Below are positions 30,310 to 37,631 of a stretch of 64,000 nt of DNA, one piece after another; positions within the stretch are counted from its first letter, which is position 1, and every line of letters starts with the position of its first letter. Source of the stretch: Clostridium sp. (GTDB lineage: Bacteria; Bacillota; Clostridia; Oscillospirales; Ruminococcaceae); the NCBI GenBank assembly GCA_023664445.1, contig JAMPFN010000002.1, positions 1-64,000 of the forward strand, written 5' to 3'. Made by a program: the position numbers and the translations under genes. Under the pieces are notes generated by a model that was not told the origin of the DNA, searched no databases, and saw nothing but the letters and a program-made list of their open reading frames with translations.

Positions 30310-31300
30310 AATAAGAGCATGGGAATTTTACAATACGATAACAGGGAGAGGCGATAATGTTCATGTCAGTGTTGGCGGTCTTGACAGCATTACGTTACTA
30401 ATGTTTTTACGGAATATCGGCATCGATGTTCCTGCAATTTCCGTAAGCAGCCTTGAAGATAAAGGTAATCAGAAAATACATGAGCAGCTTGGTATAATAG
30501 ATATAAAACCTTACAAAAGCAAAACACAGGTACTGAATGAATTAGGTTTTCCGGTTGTGTCCAAAGCAAAGGCAACCAAAATATCATATTTGCTGAATCC
30601 TGATGCTGAAAAGCAAACCTTTATACACGCCATTATGACCGGAGATATGGGCGAACAAGGAAAATTTCAGCATTCAAACAGAATCAAGCTTCCTGATAAA
30701 TGGCTGAAAAAATTCGGCAAAAATTACGCTGAACATCGTCCCGATTTAGATTATGAAGATATTCCGGATTTCAAGGTATCTTCAAGGTGTTGTTATTACA
30801 TGAAGGAAAAGCCTTGTGACGATTGGGCAAAGCAGCATAACAGCTATCCATATCTTGGGCTTATGGCTTCCGAGGGTGGACAGCGTGAAATGGGATTGAT
30901 GAAAAACGGATGTAATTATTACGGCAAATCTGTTACAAGAAGCTGTCCTTTCGCTATTTTCAGCCGTCAGGATTTGTTACAGCTTGCACTTGATTTGAAA
31001 GTGCCTGTTCCAAGAGCATACGGTGAAATAGTCAGAGATGATAAAGGGCTGCTTAAAACAACAAGAGCACAGCGAACAGGGTGTTCTATGTGTGGGTTCG
31101 GTATACATATTGAAAAACGTCCGCATCGATTTGATCGTTTGCGAGAGGATAATCCTGCTGAATGGCGTTATTGGATGTATGACTGCTGCACCGACAGTAA
31201 CGGTGAAAAATACGGCTGGGGAAGAGTGCTTGATCATATCGGAGTAGAATGGGAAGATGAATATTGTGAACAAGTGCAATTGCCACTTGATGAATTTTAG
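30245..31300 (+). CDS. PAPS-reductase-like (PP-loop) phage protein
   Basis: 351 aa. The P-loop-like motif reads VHVSVGGLDSITLLMFLR, i.e. SGGxDS with a Val insertion and Leu for Lys. Phage relatives are called phosphoadenosine phosphosulfate reductase family proteins and are thought to adenylate a substrate, with roles in nucleic-acid modification or host takeover. Three Cys-rich spots follow (SSRCCYYMKEKPCDDW, SCPFA, CSMCGF), which may hold an Fe-S cluster as in DndC-like enzymes. Start chosen at the ATG seven bases after AGGA. Confidence 0.8.
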   Translation: MTITEFQQKQSLPYEAKVAHAEIRAWEFYNTITGRGDNVHVSVGGLDSITLLMFLRNIGIDVPAISVSSLEDKGNQKIHEQLGIIDIKPYKSKTQVLNELGFPVVSKAKATKISYLLNPDAEKQTFIHAIMTGDMGEQGKFQHSNRIKLPDKWLKKFGKNYAEHRPDLDYEDIPDFKVSSRCCYYMKEKPCDDWAKQHNSYPYLGLMASEGGQREMGLMKNGCNYYGKSVTRSCPFAIFSRQDLLQLALDLKVPVPRAYGEIVRDDKGLLKTTRAQRTGCSMCGFGIHIEKRPHRFDRLREDNPAEWRYWMYDCCTDSNGEKYGWGRVLDHIGVEWEDEYCEQVQLPLDEF

Positions 31301-31310
31301 GAGGCTGAAA

Positions 31311-31751
31311 ATGGAACGGGAAATTTTGTTCAGAGGGAAAAGGGTTGCTGATGAAGAGTGGGTTTATGGATATTATCTGTATGCCGATGAAGATGCTGCG
31401 CCTGTTATTATTGACAAGCATTGTTATTCCTACGTTATTATCCCCGAAACTGTCGGACAGTACACAGGCTTGACCGACAAGAACGGCACGAGGATTTTTG
31501 AAGGAGATATACTTAGTTTAAAGCATTACATGATAAATGATCTTGTTGTTGTAAAATTTGGTAAATATGAAGATGGTAATATCCACGATGATATTCCCTG
31601 TGGTCATGTTGGTTTTTACCTTGATTTCAGCGAAAGTTTTAAAGAAAAAAATTATTACAGAAATGATATTTGTTTTTTTGCTCCTAAATGTGAGGTCATC
31701 AGCAATGTACACGATAACCCGGAGATGATTGGAGATAATGAAAATGCCTGA
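31311..31751 (+). CDS. YopX-family phage protein
   Basis: 146 aa. The N-terminus REILFRGKRVADEEWVYGYYLY and the core IPETVGQYTGLTDKNGTRIFEGDIL are the classic YopX signature. The family is common in Gram-positive phages; function is unknown, fold is known from structural genomics. AGGAGG at 31299. The next gene overlaps its end. Confidence 0.93.
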   Translation: MEREILFRGKRVADEEWVYGYYLYADEDAAPVIIDKHCYSYVIIPETVGQYTGLTDKNGTRIFEGDILSLKHYMINDLVVVKFGKYEDGNIHDDIPCGHVGFYLDFSESFKEKNYYRNDICFFAPKCEVISNVHDNPEMIGDNENA

Positions 31752-31944
31752 AATAAAATTAAAACCCTGTCCGTTTTGTGGTGGATTGCCGATTCTAAAT
31801 AACGAAAAAAACAGAGCATGCAGTTTTGTGAAGTGCATAGAATGCGGTGCAGAATCAGGTTTGGTAAAAGTATCGGCAGAATACTGCTCAGATGAAAAGG
31901 CAGCTGAAGCTTGGAACAGGAGGACAAGCAATGAGACTGATTGA
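31744..31944 (+). CDS. Lar-like restriction alleviation protein
   Basis: 66 aa (the ATG at 31738 would add two residues). KLKPCPFCGG at the start, FVKCIECGAESG in the middle and KAAEAWNRR at the end are the Lar family marks. One zinc ribbon. Lar of the Rac prophage modulates type I restriction, so the phage may use this against host restriction. Overlaps both neighbours. Confidence 0.85.
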   Translation: MPEIKLKPCPFCGGLPILNNEKNRACSFVKCIECGAESGLVKVSAEYCSDEKAAEAWNRRTSNETD

Positions 31945-32431
31945 TGCTGAAGAATTTTATGAAATTCTGGATATTATAAAATTTAAAGACGAAAATGAAT
32001 CATCCTTATGGCATCAGGGCTGGAACGAAGCGATTGATGCTGTTATAGATCATCTTGCAGAAATGCCTGTTATAGTAGGGGTGAGAAAGAAAAAACTTAA
32101 TAAAATTTTAGCAGCTGCTTGTAGCAATAGCCATTTAAAGATGAAATATTGTGAGGCTGTTGAGCGACTTGAACGCATGATGGTAAGTAAAATAAAGGAT
32201 TTAAAGGAAGCTGAAAGCAATATCCCAAGCAAAAAGCTAATAGATTATATAAGCCGTGATATTTCTGCACTTGATTTAGGAATTAAAAAACTTGGTAGAA
32301 CAGGAGAATGGATACCGGATGGTCACAAATATAACCATTGTTCCGAATGCCATTGTGGTTATGATGAACCGAACTATGCAACGCCTTACTGTCCAAACTG
32401 CGGGGCGAAGATGGAGGGTAAAAATGAATGA
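31931..32431 (+). CDS. phage protein with C-terminal zinc ribbon
   Basis: 166 aa. N-terminus MRLIDAEEFYEIL and GWNEAIDAVIDHLAEMP are typical of short Firmicute phage proteins that precede a zinc ribbon; here the ribbon is HCSECHCGYDE...YCPNCGAKMEG. Between them is a helical stretch with no known motif. Function unknown. Confidence 0.78.
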   Translation: MRLIDAEEFYEILDIIKFKDENESSLWHQGWNEAIDAVIDHLAEMPVIVGVRKKKLNKILAAACSNSHLKMKYCEAVERLERMMVSKIKDLKEAESNIPSKKLIDYISRDISALDLGIKKLGRTGEWIPDGHKYNHCSECHCGYDEPNYATPYCPNCGAKMEGKNE

Positions 32432-32757
32432 AACAGATAGTTTGTAAAAAGTGTGGGAGCGTTTCACTATATACCGAGCTAAAAGGCAATAATACAGGGT
32501 TGTATTGCAGCGAGTGTGGTGCATGGATAAAATGGCTAAACAAAAATGAGTTAAGAGCATTTGAACATAGTAAAAAGATGAAAAATGATAAAACATCAAA
32601 TAATGCTAAATGGATTTATACAGTACTTTGTGATTGCAATTTATCAGAGGTAAAATGTTCAAATTGTGATTATGCTGTTATAACAGAATCTCATAAAGCC
32701 GCAAAGGTTTCTGAATTTAAATATTGCCCCAACTGTGGGGCGAAGATGGAGGTGTAA
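32428..32757 (+). CDS. zinc-ribbon phage protein
   Basis: 109 aa with three CxxC knuckles: CKKCGS, CSECGA and the last pair VKCSNCDY / YCPNCGAKMEV. The last 50 residues repeat the ribbon of the preceding gene. Several such genes lie side by side here, as if amplified. Function unknown. Confidence 0.75.
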   Translation: MKQIVCKKCGSVSLYTELKGNNTGLYCSECGAWIKWLNKNELRAFEHSKKMKNDKTSNNAKWIYTVLCDCNLSEVKCSNCDYAVITESHKAAKVSEFKYCPNCGAKMEV

Positions 32758-32759
32758 AA

Positions 32760-32951
32760 ATGAATGAAACAGATTTTTACATAAATCAAAAACCTGTCTC
32801 GATCGCATTTGAATGTCCAAATTGTAATTGCGATGTGATTATCGACTGGGGAGAATTAGATGTTCCTGAATATTGGGGAGATGATTGGGGCGAGGTAGAA
32901 TGTCCTCAATGTGGGAAAACTGTTTCACTTGGAGATTATGACATGGATTGA
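32760..32951 (+). CDS. small acidic zinc-ribbon protein
   Basis: 63 aa, CPNCNCD and CPQCGK knuckles, acidic and Trp-rich middle (DWGELDVPEYWGDDWGEVE). The shape of such proteins suggests nucleic-acid mimicry or zinc-dependent binding, but no function is known. Confidence 0.7.
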   Translation: MNETDFYINQKPVSIAFECPNCNCDVIIDWGELDVPEYWGDDWGEVECPQCGKTVSLGDYDMD

Positions 32952-32967
32952 AAGGAGAGTGCAGAAA

Positions 32968-33327
32968 ATGTCAAAATGTAAAAATTGTTATCATAACAAG
33001 GTTTGTTCTCTTGCGAGAACCTATGAATCAGAAAATCACCTTATAGGTTATCAGGAGCTGATAGAAAAATGCGAGAACTTCAAGAACAAGGATTTGATAT
33101 TGGAGTTGCCTTGTAAAGTTGGTGATACGCTGTATGTGATACTTAACAAATCCGAAAAATTCGGAGGTTATTACATAAAAAGAGAAAGAATCGTTGAAAT
33201 ATCAACAGCCGGAAGAATATGGACAAATGACTGCTATTACGATAATGACGATATAGGAAAAATGGTATTTTTAAGCCGTGAAGAAGCTGAAAAAGCGTTA
33301 GAGAGGTGTGAAAATGGAAAGTATTGA
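32968..33327 (+). CDS. Cys-rich phage protein, unknown
   Basis: 119 aa. Starts CKNCYHNKVCSLAR, then LPCKVGDTLYVI and a C-terminal LSREEAEKALERCENG. The VGDTLYVI...LSREEAEKAL ending is frequent in small clostridial phage proteins. Function unknown. AAAGGAG precedes it; the next gene overlaps it by 14 bases. Confidence 0.75.
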   Translation: MSKCKNCYHNKVCSLARTYESENHLIGYQELIEKCENFKNKDLILELPCKVGDTLYVILNKSEKFGGYYIKRERIVEISTAGRIWTNDCYYDNDDIGKMVFLSREEAEKALERCENGKY

Positions 33328-33538
33328 AAATAAATGTTTTTTTACAGGCGACAATAATTCTTGCAGAATATTAGATGTTGAAAATTGCGATGGAGCAAAT
33401 ACAAATTGCAAGTTTTTCAAAACAGAAAAGAAATTCAACGATGACAGAAACAAAGCTATTGACATGTGCCGTGAACGAGAACTATGTACAAGATGTAAAT
33501 ATAAGGCAAAGCCTTGTATGAAAAGTGATGAGGTGTAA
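33314..33538 (+). CDS. Cys-rich phage protein, unknown
   Basis: 74 aa with eight Cys in the order CFF, SCRIL, ENCDG, NCKFF, DMCRER, LCTRC and KPCM. This suggests one or two metal sites. No family recognised. Confidence 0.65.
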   Translation: MESIENKCFFTGDNNSCRILDVENCDGANTNCKFFKTEKKFNDDRNKAIDMCRERELCTRCKYKAKPCMKSDEV

Positions 33539-33540
33539 AA

Positions 33541-33780
33541 ATGTATGATATGATAAAAGACAACGTGAACCACCCTGAACATTATGAAACGGGTAAATTT
33601 GAGTGCATTGATGTAATGCAGGAAACACAGGGCATTGATGCTGTCAAGAGTTTTTGTATATGCAATGCATTCAAGTATCTGTACAGGCATCAGAGGAAAA
33701 ACGGTGTTGAAGATATTCATAAGGCTATTTGGTATCTGAAAAAATACATAGAATTGGAGGAAATGAAAAATGAAGTATAA
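33541..33780 (+). CDS. DUF3310 (SaV-like) phage protein
   Basis: 79 aa. The family signature is complete: NHPEHYETGKFECIDVM, the FCICNAFKYLYRHQRKNG block, and DIHKAIWYLKKYIE. Often annotated as a nucleotide kinase in phages, though this is not established. Overlaps the next gene by 11 bases. Confidence 0.9.
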   Translation: MYDMIKDNVNHPEHYETGKFECIDVMQETQGIDAVKSFCICNAFKYLYRHQRKNGVEDIHKAIWYLKKYIELEEMKNEV

Positions 33781-34105
33781 AATACTGCTGTTTCTGGTTT
33801 TGCTGGGGATGCTTACGGCGTGCGATTCAGACAAAAACTATACTTACGAGGACGTTGAGATAACTGGTACTGTAACTAAGCAGTATATTGAAGACGAAGT
33901 GACCGGACTTCATTCACACACATCTCATTACTACTACACCATTGTGGATTACGGTGGTGATGATCTCAAAGTGATAGAGGACAAAAAGTACTATCAGAGG
34001 CACAATATAGGTGATGAGGTGAAGCTCGTCAAACACCGTACATACAAAGACGGGAAGTGGATAAAAACTGAAATAAAATGGGAGGAAAATAATGATAGAG
34101 ATTGA
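33770..34105 (+). CDS. phage-encoded small lipoprotein
   Basis: 111 aa. A clear lipoprotein signal (KYKILLFLVLLGMLTACDSD, lipobox LTAC). The mature part is short and beta-like (DVEITGTVTKQYIEDE, SHYYYTIVDYGGDDLKVIE). Prophage lipoproteins in lactic streptococcal phages block DNA entry of related phages; a similar superinfection-exclusion role is possible but not shown. It overlaps both neighbours in the early operon, so it would be made on infection or induction. Confidence 0.78.
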   Translation: MKYKILLFLVLLGMLTACDSDKNYTYEDVEITGTVTKQYIEDEVTGLHSHTSHYYYTIVDYGGDDLKVIEDKKYYQRHNIGDEVKLVKHRTYKDGKWIKTEIKWEENNDRD

Positions 34106-34820
34106 AAACGAAGAAGTTTACGGCTGGGAAATCGCAATCAGGGGTATGAGAAACCCTATGAACAGCTGGGATAAGTCGGATAGTTTTTACGGTTGCCGTG
34201 CTGGTGACTATGGTCGTACAGAAGCTGAGAAGTGTAACAAGATTTGTAGAGGCGACTGCTCATACTGCATCGGATTGAACGACCTTACACTGATGAGAAA
34301 GCTTGTTTTATTGGGTACAGACCACAGTAAATTCATGAGAATGCTAACCGTAACGTGCGACATCACAGCTCCACTTTACTGGTGGAAAGAGTTTGATACA
34401 TATAAGGTCGGAACGGTCAGAAATTCATGTTCCACAATGCATAAAATTCACGAAAAAGAGTTTACTCTTGACGATTTTTCACATGAGCATTTAGGAGTGG
34501 ATTACCTTAATGAAGGAGACGCAGCGCATAATAACTTATGGTTTTTTCATATGGTGAAAATCATAGAAGCTTTGAATATCGCCCGTGACTATTATAACCG
34601 TGAGTCACATTCTGAGTTAAAAAAGAAATACTGGTGGCAGATGATACAGCTTCTTCCGTCAAGCTACAACCAGCGTGCGACTGTACAGATGAATTATCAG
34701 GTTCTCAGAAATATGTACCATGCAAGGAAAAATCATAAGCTCGATGAATGGCGTGACTTCTGCAAATGGATAGTATCATTGCCTTATTCAGAGCTGATAA
34801 CAGGAGGTAATAAAAAATGA
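34092..34820 (+). CDS. conserved phage protein, possibly ThyX-like fold
   Basis: 242 aa. Dense in Trp, Tyr and His: DHSKFMRMLTVTCDITAPLYWWKEFDTYKVGTVRNSCSTMHKIHEKEF and WWQMIQLLPSSYNQRATVQMNYQVLRNMY. I know the type from Firmicute phages. The length and the ..SYNQR..NY.vLrNMYhARK..  region bring flavin-dependent thymidylate synthases to mind, but the ThyX signature RHR(x7)S is not present. Function unresolved. Confidence 0.72.
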   Translation: MIEIENEEVYGWEIAIRGMRNPMNSWDKSDSFYGCRAGDYGRTEAEKCNKICRGDCSYCIGLNDLTLMRKLVLLGTDHSKFMRMLTVTCDITAPLYWWKEFDTYKVGTVRNSCSTMHKIHEKEFTLDDFSHEHLGVDYLNEGDAAHNNLWFFHMVKIIEALNIARDYYNRESHSELKKKYWWQMIQLLPSSYNQRATVQMNYQVLRNMYHARKNHKLDEWRDFCKWIVSLPYSELITGGNKK

Positions 34821-35260
34821 CGATTGAAACAAAATTACAGATCGAGGCTTTGAAAGCCTTAGAAAACGAGGTAAAAAAAGAAAGTTATGCAGAAGATGAA
34901 GATTATGTGTATTTTACGTTTGATGGCTATCGTGCTACCCGTATTGCAAAGCAGGATTTTTTCCTTGATACGGACAAGCTGACATTGTCGGAAAGTCTGT
35001 CCGAGAATTTCGATTCAGGAAGGCTTGCGGATACATATAAGCTTTCAGTCACTGATGAAATGAGAGATTTAAAACCGGGTACTTTAACAATTTTGAAATG
35101 CGAAAAATTCCGCACAGGAATAAATACCGACTTTCTGAAAATGTATTTAAAAAAGGGCGGTACGCCTTATGCAAAAAGCGAAAAATCTCCGATATATTTT
35201 ACTTGGGGTGATAAGATTTTTGCAATTGTTATGCCGATATCTCTTAAACAGGAGGAATAA
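34817..35260 (+). CDS. phage protein, unknown
   Basis: 147 aa starting in ATGA overlap with the previous gene. Contains LSESLSENFDSGRLADTYKLSVTDEMRDLK and KFRTGINTDFLKMYLKKGG, ending YFTWGDKIFAIVMPISL. No domain recognised; the mixed alpha/beta pattern suggests a single globular fold. Confidence 0.72.
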   Translation: MTIETKLQIEALKALENEVKKESYAEDEDYVYFTFDGYRATRIAKQDFFLDTDKLTLSESLSENFDSGRLADTYKLSVTDEMRDLKPGTLTILKCEKFRTGINTDFLKMYLKKGGTPYAKSEKSPIYFTWGDKIFAIVMPISLKQEE

Positions 35261-35263
35261 AAT

Positions 35264-35434
35264 GTGTATAAAATGAAATGTCCTAAATGTGGTAAACGTG
35301 CTTTCGACATATCTGTTCTGCCGATAGTTCCGGTTATAGTGGAGCTGAAATGCCCGAACTGCCGCAATATTGTAAAAATACCTTGCACGCCTAAGATGTG
35401 CATGAAAAATAATCATACCGAGCAAAGGAACTAA
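35264..35434 (+). CDS. 56-aa zinc-knuckle protein
   Basis: GTG start eight bases after GGAGG, or ATG at 35273. KMKCPKCGKRAFDIS and LKCPNCRNIVKI form one four-Cys zinc site, similar in outline to the Com translation-regulator type of small phage proteins. It is not in the longest-ORF range but has a good RBS and no overlap. Confidence 0.68.
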   Translation: MYKMKCPKCGKRAFDISVLPIVPVIVELKCPNCRNIVKIPCTPKMCMKNNHTEQRN

Positions 35435-35532
35435 AGTTGCCAAATAGCCGGATGACATACAGATTGACATATAGTCTTTCTGCGTGTTGTCCGGCTTTTT
35501 TGTATATAAAAATATTATTAGGAGGTAAAACT

Positions 35533-35868
35533 ATGAATCAATCTGAACTTTTGCAGAATGTCATCAAATGTGTTGAGAATCTTGCTGAAAGCCTGAAAAC
35601 CCTTGCGACTTCCATGACGTTGTCAGACGATTTCAAGCAGATCAGTCCGCCTTTGGAAGAACCTGTAACCGAAGAAAAACCAAATGAAAAGCAAGTCACG
35701 CTTGCCGAGGTCAGAGGGCTGCTTGCCGAAATTTCACAATCAGGATGTACAGCCGATGTAAAAAATCTGATAGCCAAGTACGGCGGTAAGAAACTGAGCG
35801 ACATCAAGGAAGAACACTTCAACAGCTTGTATAAGGAAGCGAAGGAATTGAAAAATGCCGCCGATTAA
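35533..35868 (+). CDS. phage protein with helix-loop-helix C-terminus
   Basis: 111 aa. N-terminal helix (QSELLQNVIKCVENLAESLKTLATS), a polar linker, and a conserved-looking end, VTLAEVRGLLAEISQSGCTADVKNLIAKYGGKKLSDIKEEHFNSLYKEAKEL. This end is shared by small proteins that sit before DUF2800 genes in clostridial phages, and may be an accessory to recombination. AGGAGG precedes the start. Confidence 0.75.
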   Translation: MNQSELLQNVIKCVENLAESLKTLATSMTLSDDFKQISPPLEEPVTEEKPNEKQVTLAEVRGLLAEISQSGCTADVKNLIAKYGGKKLSDIKEEHFNSLYKEAKELKNAAD

Positions 35869-36979
35869 ACATGCCGTTCTCTCTGCTTCATCAAGTCACA
35901 GATGGCTTAATTGTACGCCGTCTGCACAGCTGGAACGAAGCTTTGAGAACAAGGATACTATTGCTGCCGCCGAGGGTACTGCCGCGCACGCTCTATGCGA
36001 ATACAAGCTGAGAAAAGCATTAGATGAAGACGCCGGAAACCGTCCTGTTTCCGAATACGATTCGCAGGAAATGGAAGACCATACATCTGATTATGTATCG
36101 TATGTATTGGAACAGCTTGAACTTGCAAAGAAAAACTGCTCTGATCCACTTTTGCTTATAGAGCAGAGACTTGATTTCAGCAGCTATGTACCTGATGGAT
36201 TCGGCACAGGCGACTGCCTTATAATTTCAGACGATACGCTTCACATTATTGACTTCAAATACGGAGTCGGCGTGTTGGTAGAGGCTGAAAATAATCCGCA
36301 GATGATGCTTTACGCTCTCGGCGCATTGTCGCTTTATGATTCGCTTTACGACATAAAAAACGTGTCCATGACCATTTTTCAGCCGCGCCGTGAAAACGTT
36401 AGTACGTGGGAAATCCCTGTATCTGAATTGCTGAACTGGGCAGAAAATGAACTCAGACCAAAGGCACAGCTTGCGAATAAGGGTGAGGGAGAATTCTGTT
36501 GCGGAGAATGGTGTACATTCTGCCGTGCGAAAGTAAAATGCAGGGCGAGAGCTGAAGCCTGTCTGGAGCTTGCAAAATATGAATTTCAGACGCCTCCTCT
36601 TTTGGAAGATTCTGAAATAGAGGAAATACTTGAAAAAATAGATACTCTGACAGCTTGGGCAAGCAGCATCAAAGACTACGCTTTTAATGCGGCTTTACAA
36701 GGCAAGCAGTGGAATAATTTCAAGCTCGTAGAGGGCAGGTCAAACCGAAAGTACACCGATGAGGAACAGGCTGCAGAAGCTGTAAAATCAGCCGGATTTG
36801 ACCCTTATGAACACAAGATCATCGGCATCACGGCTATGACAAAACTTCTCGGAAAAAGCAGGTTTGAAGAACTTCTCAAAGACTTTATTTATAAGCCGCA
36901 GGGAAAGCCTGTATTAGTGCCGATGTCAGATAAACGTCCGGCTATCAATACGGCACAGGCAGATTTCAGCAGTATTTAA
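35855..36979 (+). CDS. DUF2800 phage nuclease-like protein
   Basis: 374 aa. Start SASSSHRWLNCTPSAQLERSFEN, then AAAEGTAAHALCEYKLR, catalytic-type DCLIISDDTLHIIDFKYGVGV (acidic residues and Lys as in PD-(D/E)XK/Cas4 nucleases), and four Cys near 216-230 (CCGEWCTFCRAKVKC) that could hold an Fe-S cluster. The family is found next to DUF2815 and DNA polymerase in phages and likely acts in recombination or replication. Confidence 0.9.
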   Translation: MPPIKHAVLSASSSHRWLNCTPSAQLERSFENKDTIAAAEGTAAHALCEYKLRKALDEDAGNRPVSEYDSQEMEDHTSDYVSYVLEQLELAKKNCSDPLLLIEQRLDFSSYVPDGFGTGDCLIISDDTLHIIDFKYGVGVLVEAENNPQMMLYALGALSLYDSLYDIKNVSMTIFQPRRENVSTWEIPVSELLNWAENELRPKAQLANKGEGEFCCGEWCTFCRAKVKCRARAEACLELAKYEFQTPPLLEDSEIEEILEKIDTLTAWASSIKDYAFNAALQGKQWNNFKLVEGRSNRKYTDEEQAAEAVKSAGFDPYEHKIIGITAMTKLLGKSRFEELLKDFIYKPQGKPVLVPMSDKRPAINTAQADFSSI

Positions 36980-37022
36980 AAGTGCGAATATGATTACAAA
37001 ATTAAAATCTGGAGGTATTATT

Positions 37023-37580
37023 ATGTCAAATGAAAGAAAAACAAAGGTTATCACAGGTCCGGTACGTCTCAGCTATGCGAATATCTGGGAGCCGAAATCC
37101 ATCAACGGCAGCGATGCGAAATACAGCGTTTCGCTTGTTATTCCCAAGTCGGATAAGTCTACCATTGATAAAATAAAGGCTGCGATTCAGGCGGCTTACG
37201 AGGACGGCGAAAGCAAGCTGAAAGGAAACGGCAAGTCTGTACCCTCTCTTAAAAATCTTAAAACACCGCTCCGTGACGGCGATGAGGAACGCCCGGATGA
37301 TGAGGCTTACAAGGACTGCTATTTTGTAAATGCCAACAGCAAATCAGCTCCCCAGATCGTAGATCAGAGAGTACAGCCGATTCTCGATCAGAACGAGGTT
37401 TACAGCGGCTGTTATGCGAGGGTTTCAATCACGTTCTATGCATTCAACAGTAACGGCAATAAAGGAATTGCCTGTGGTCTGGGCAACATTCAGAAGGCCA
37501 GGGACGGCGAGCCTCTTGGTGGTCATACCAATGCAGAGGACGATTTCGATACGCTGGATGATGATGATTTTCTTTCTTGA
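37023..37580 (+). CDS. DUF2815 single-stranded-DNA-binding-like protein
   Basis: 185 aa from the ATG after GGAGG. RLSYANIWEPKSINGSDAKYSVSLVIPK at the start, VSITFYAFNSNGNKGIACGLGNIQKARDGEPLGG towards the end and an acidic tail (DDFDTLDDDDF) match the DUF2815 family, which resembles T7 gp2.5-type OB-fold proteins with acidic C-terminus. It should coat ssDNA for the neighbouring polymerase and primase. Confidence 0.9.
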   Translation: MSNERKTKVITGPVRLSYANIWEPKSINGSDAKYSVSLVIPKSDKSTIDKIKAAIQAAYEDGESKLKGNGKSVPSLKNLKTPLRDGDEERPDDEAYKDCYFVNANSKSAPQIVDQRVQPILDQNEVYSGCYARVSITFYAFNSNGNKGIACGLGNIQKARDGEPLGGHTNAEDDFDTLDDDDFLS

Positions 37581-37631
37581 TTTAAGCAAAAACAATTAAA
37601 TTCAGATGGGTGGGAGGGCGGTTTTAAATTT

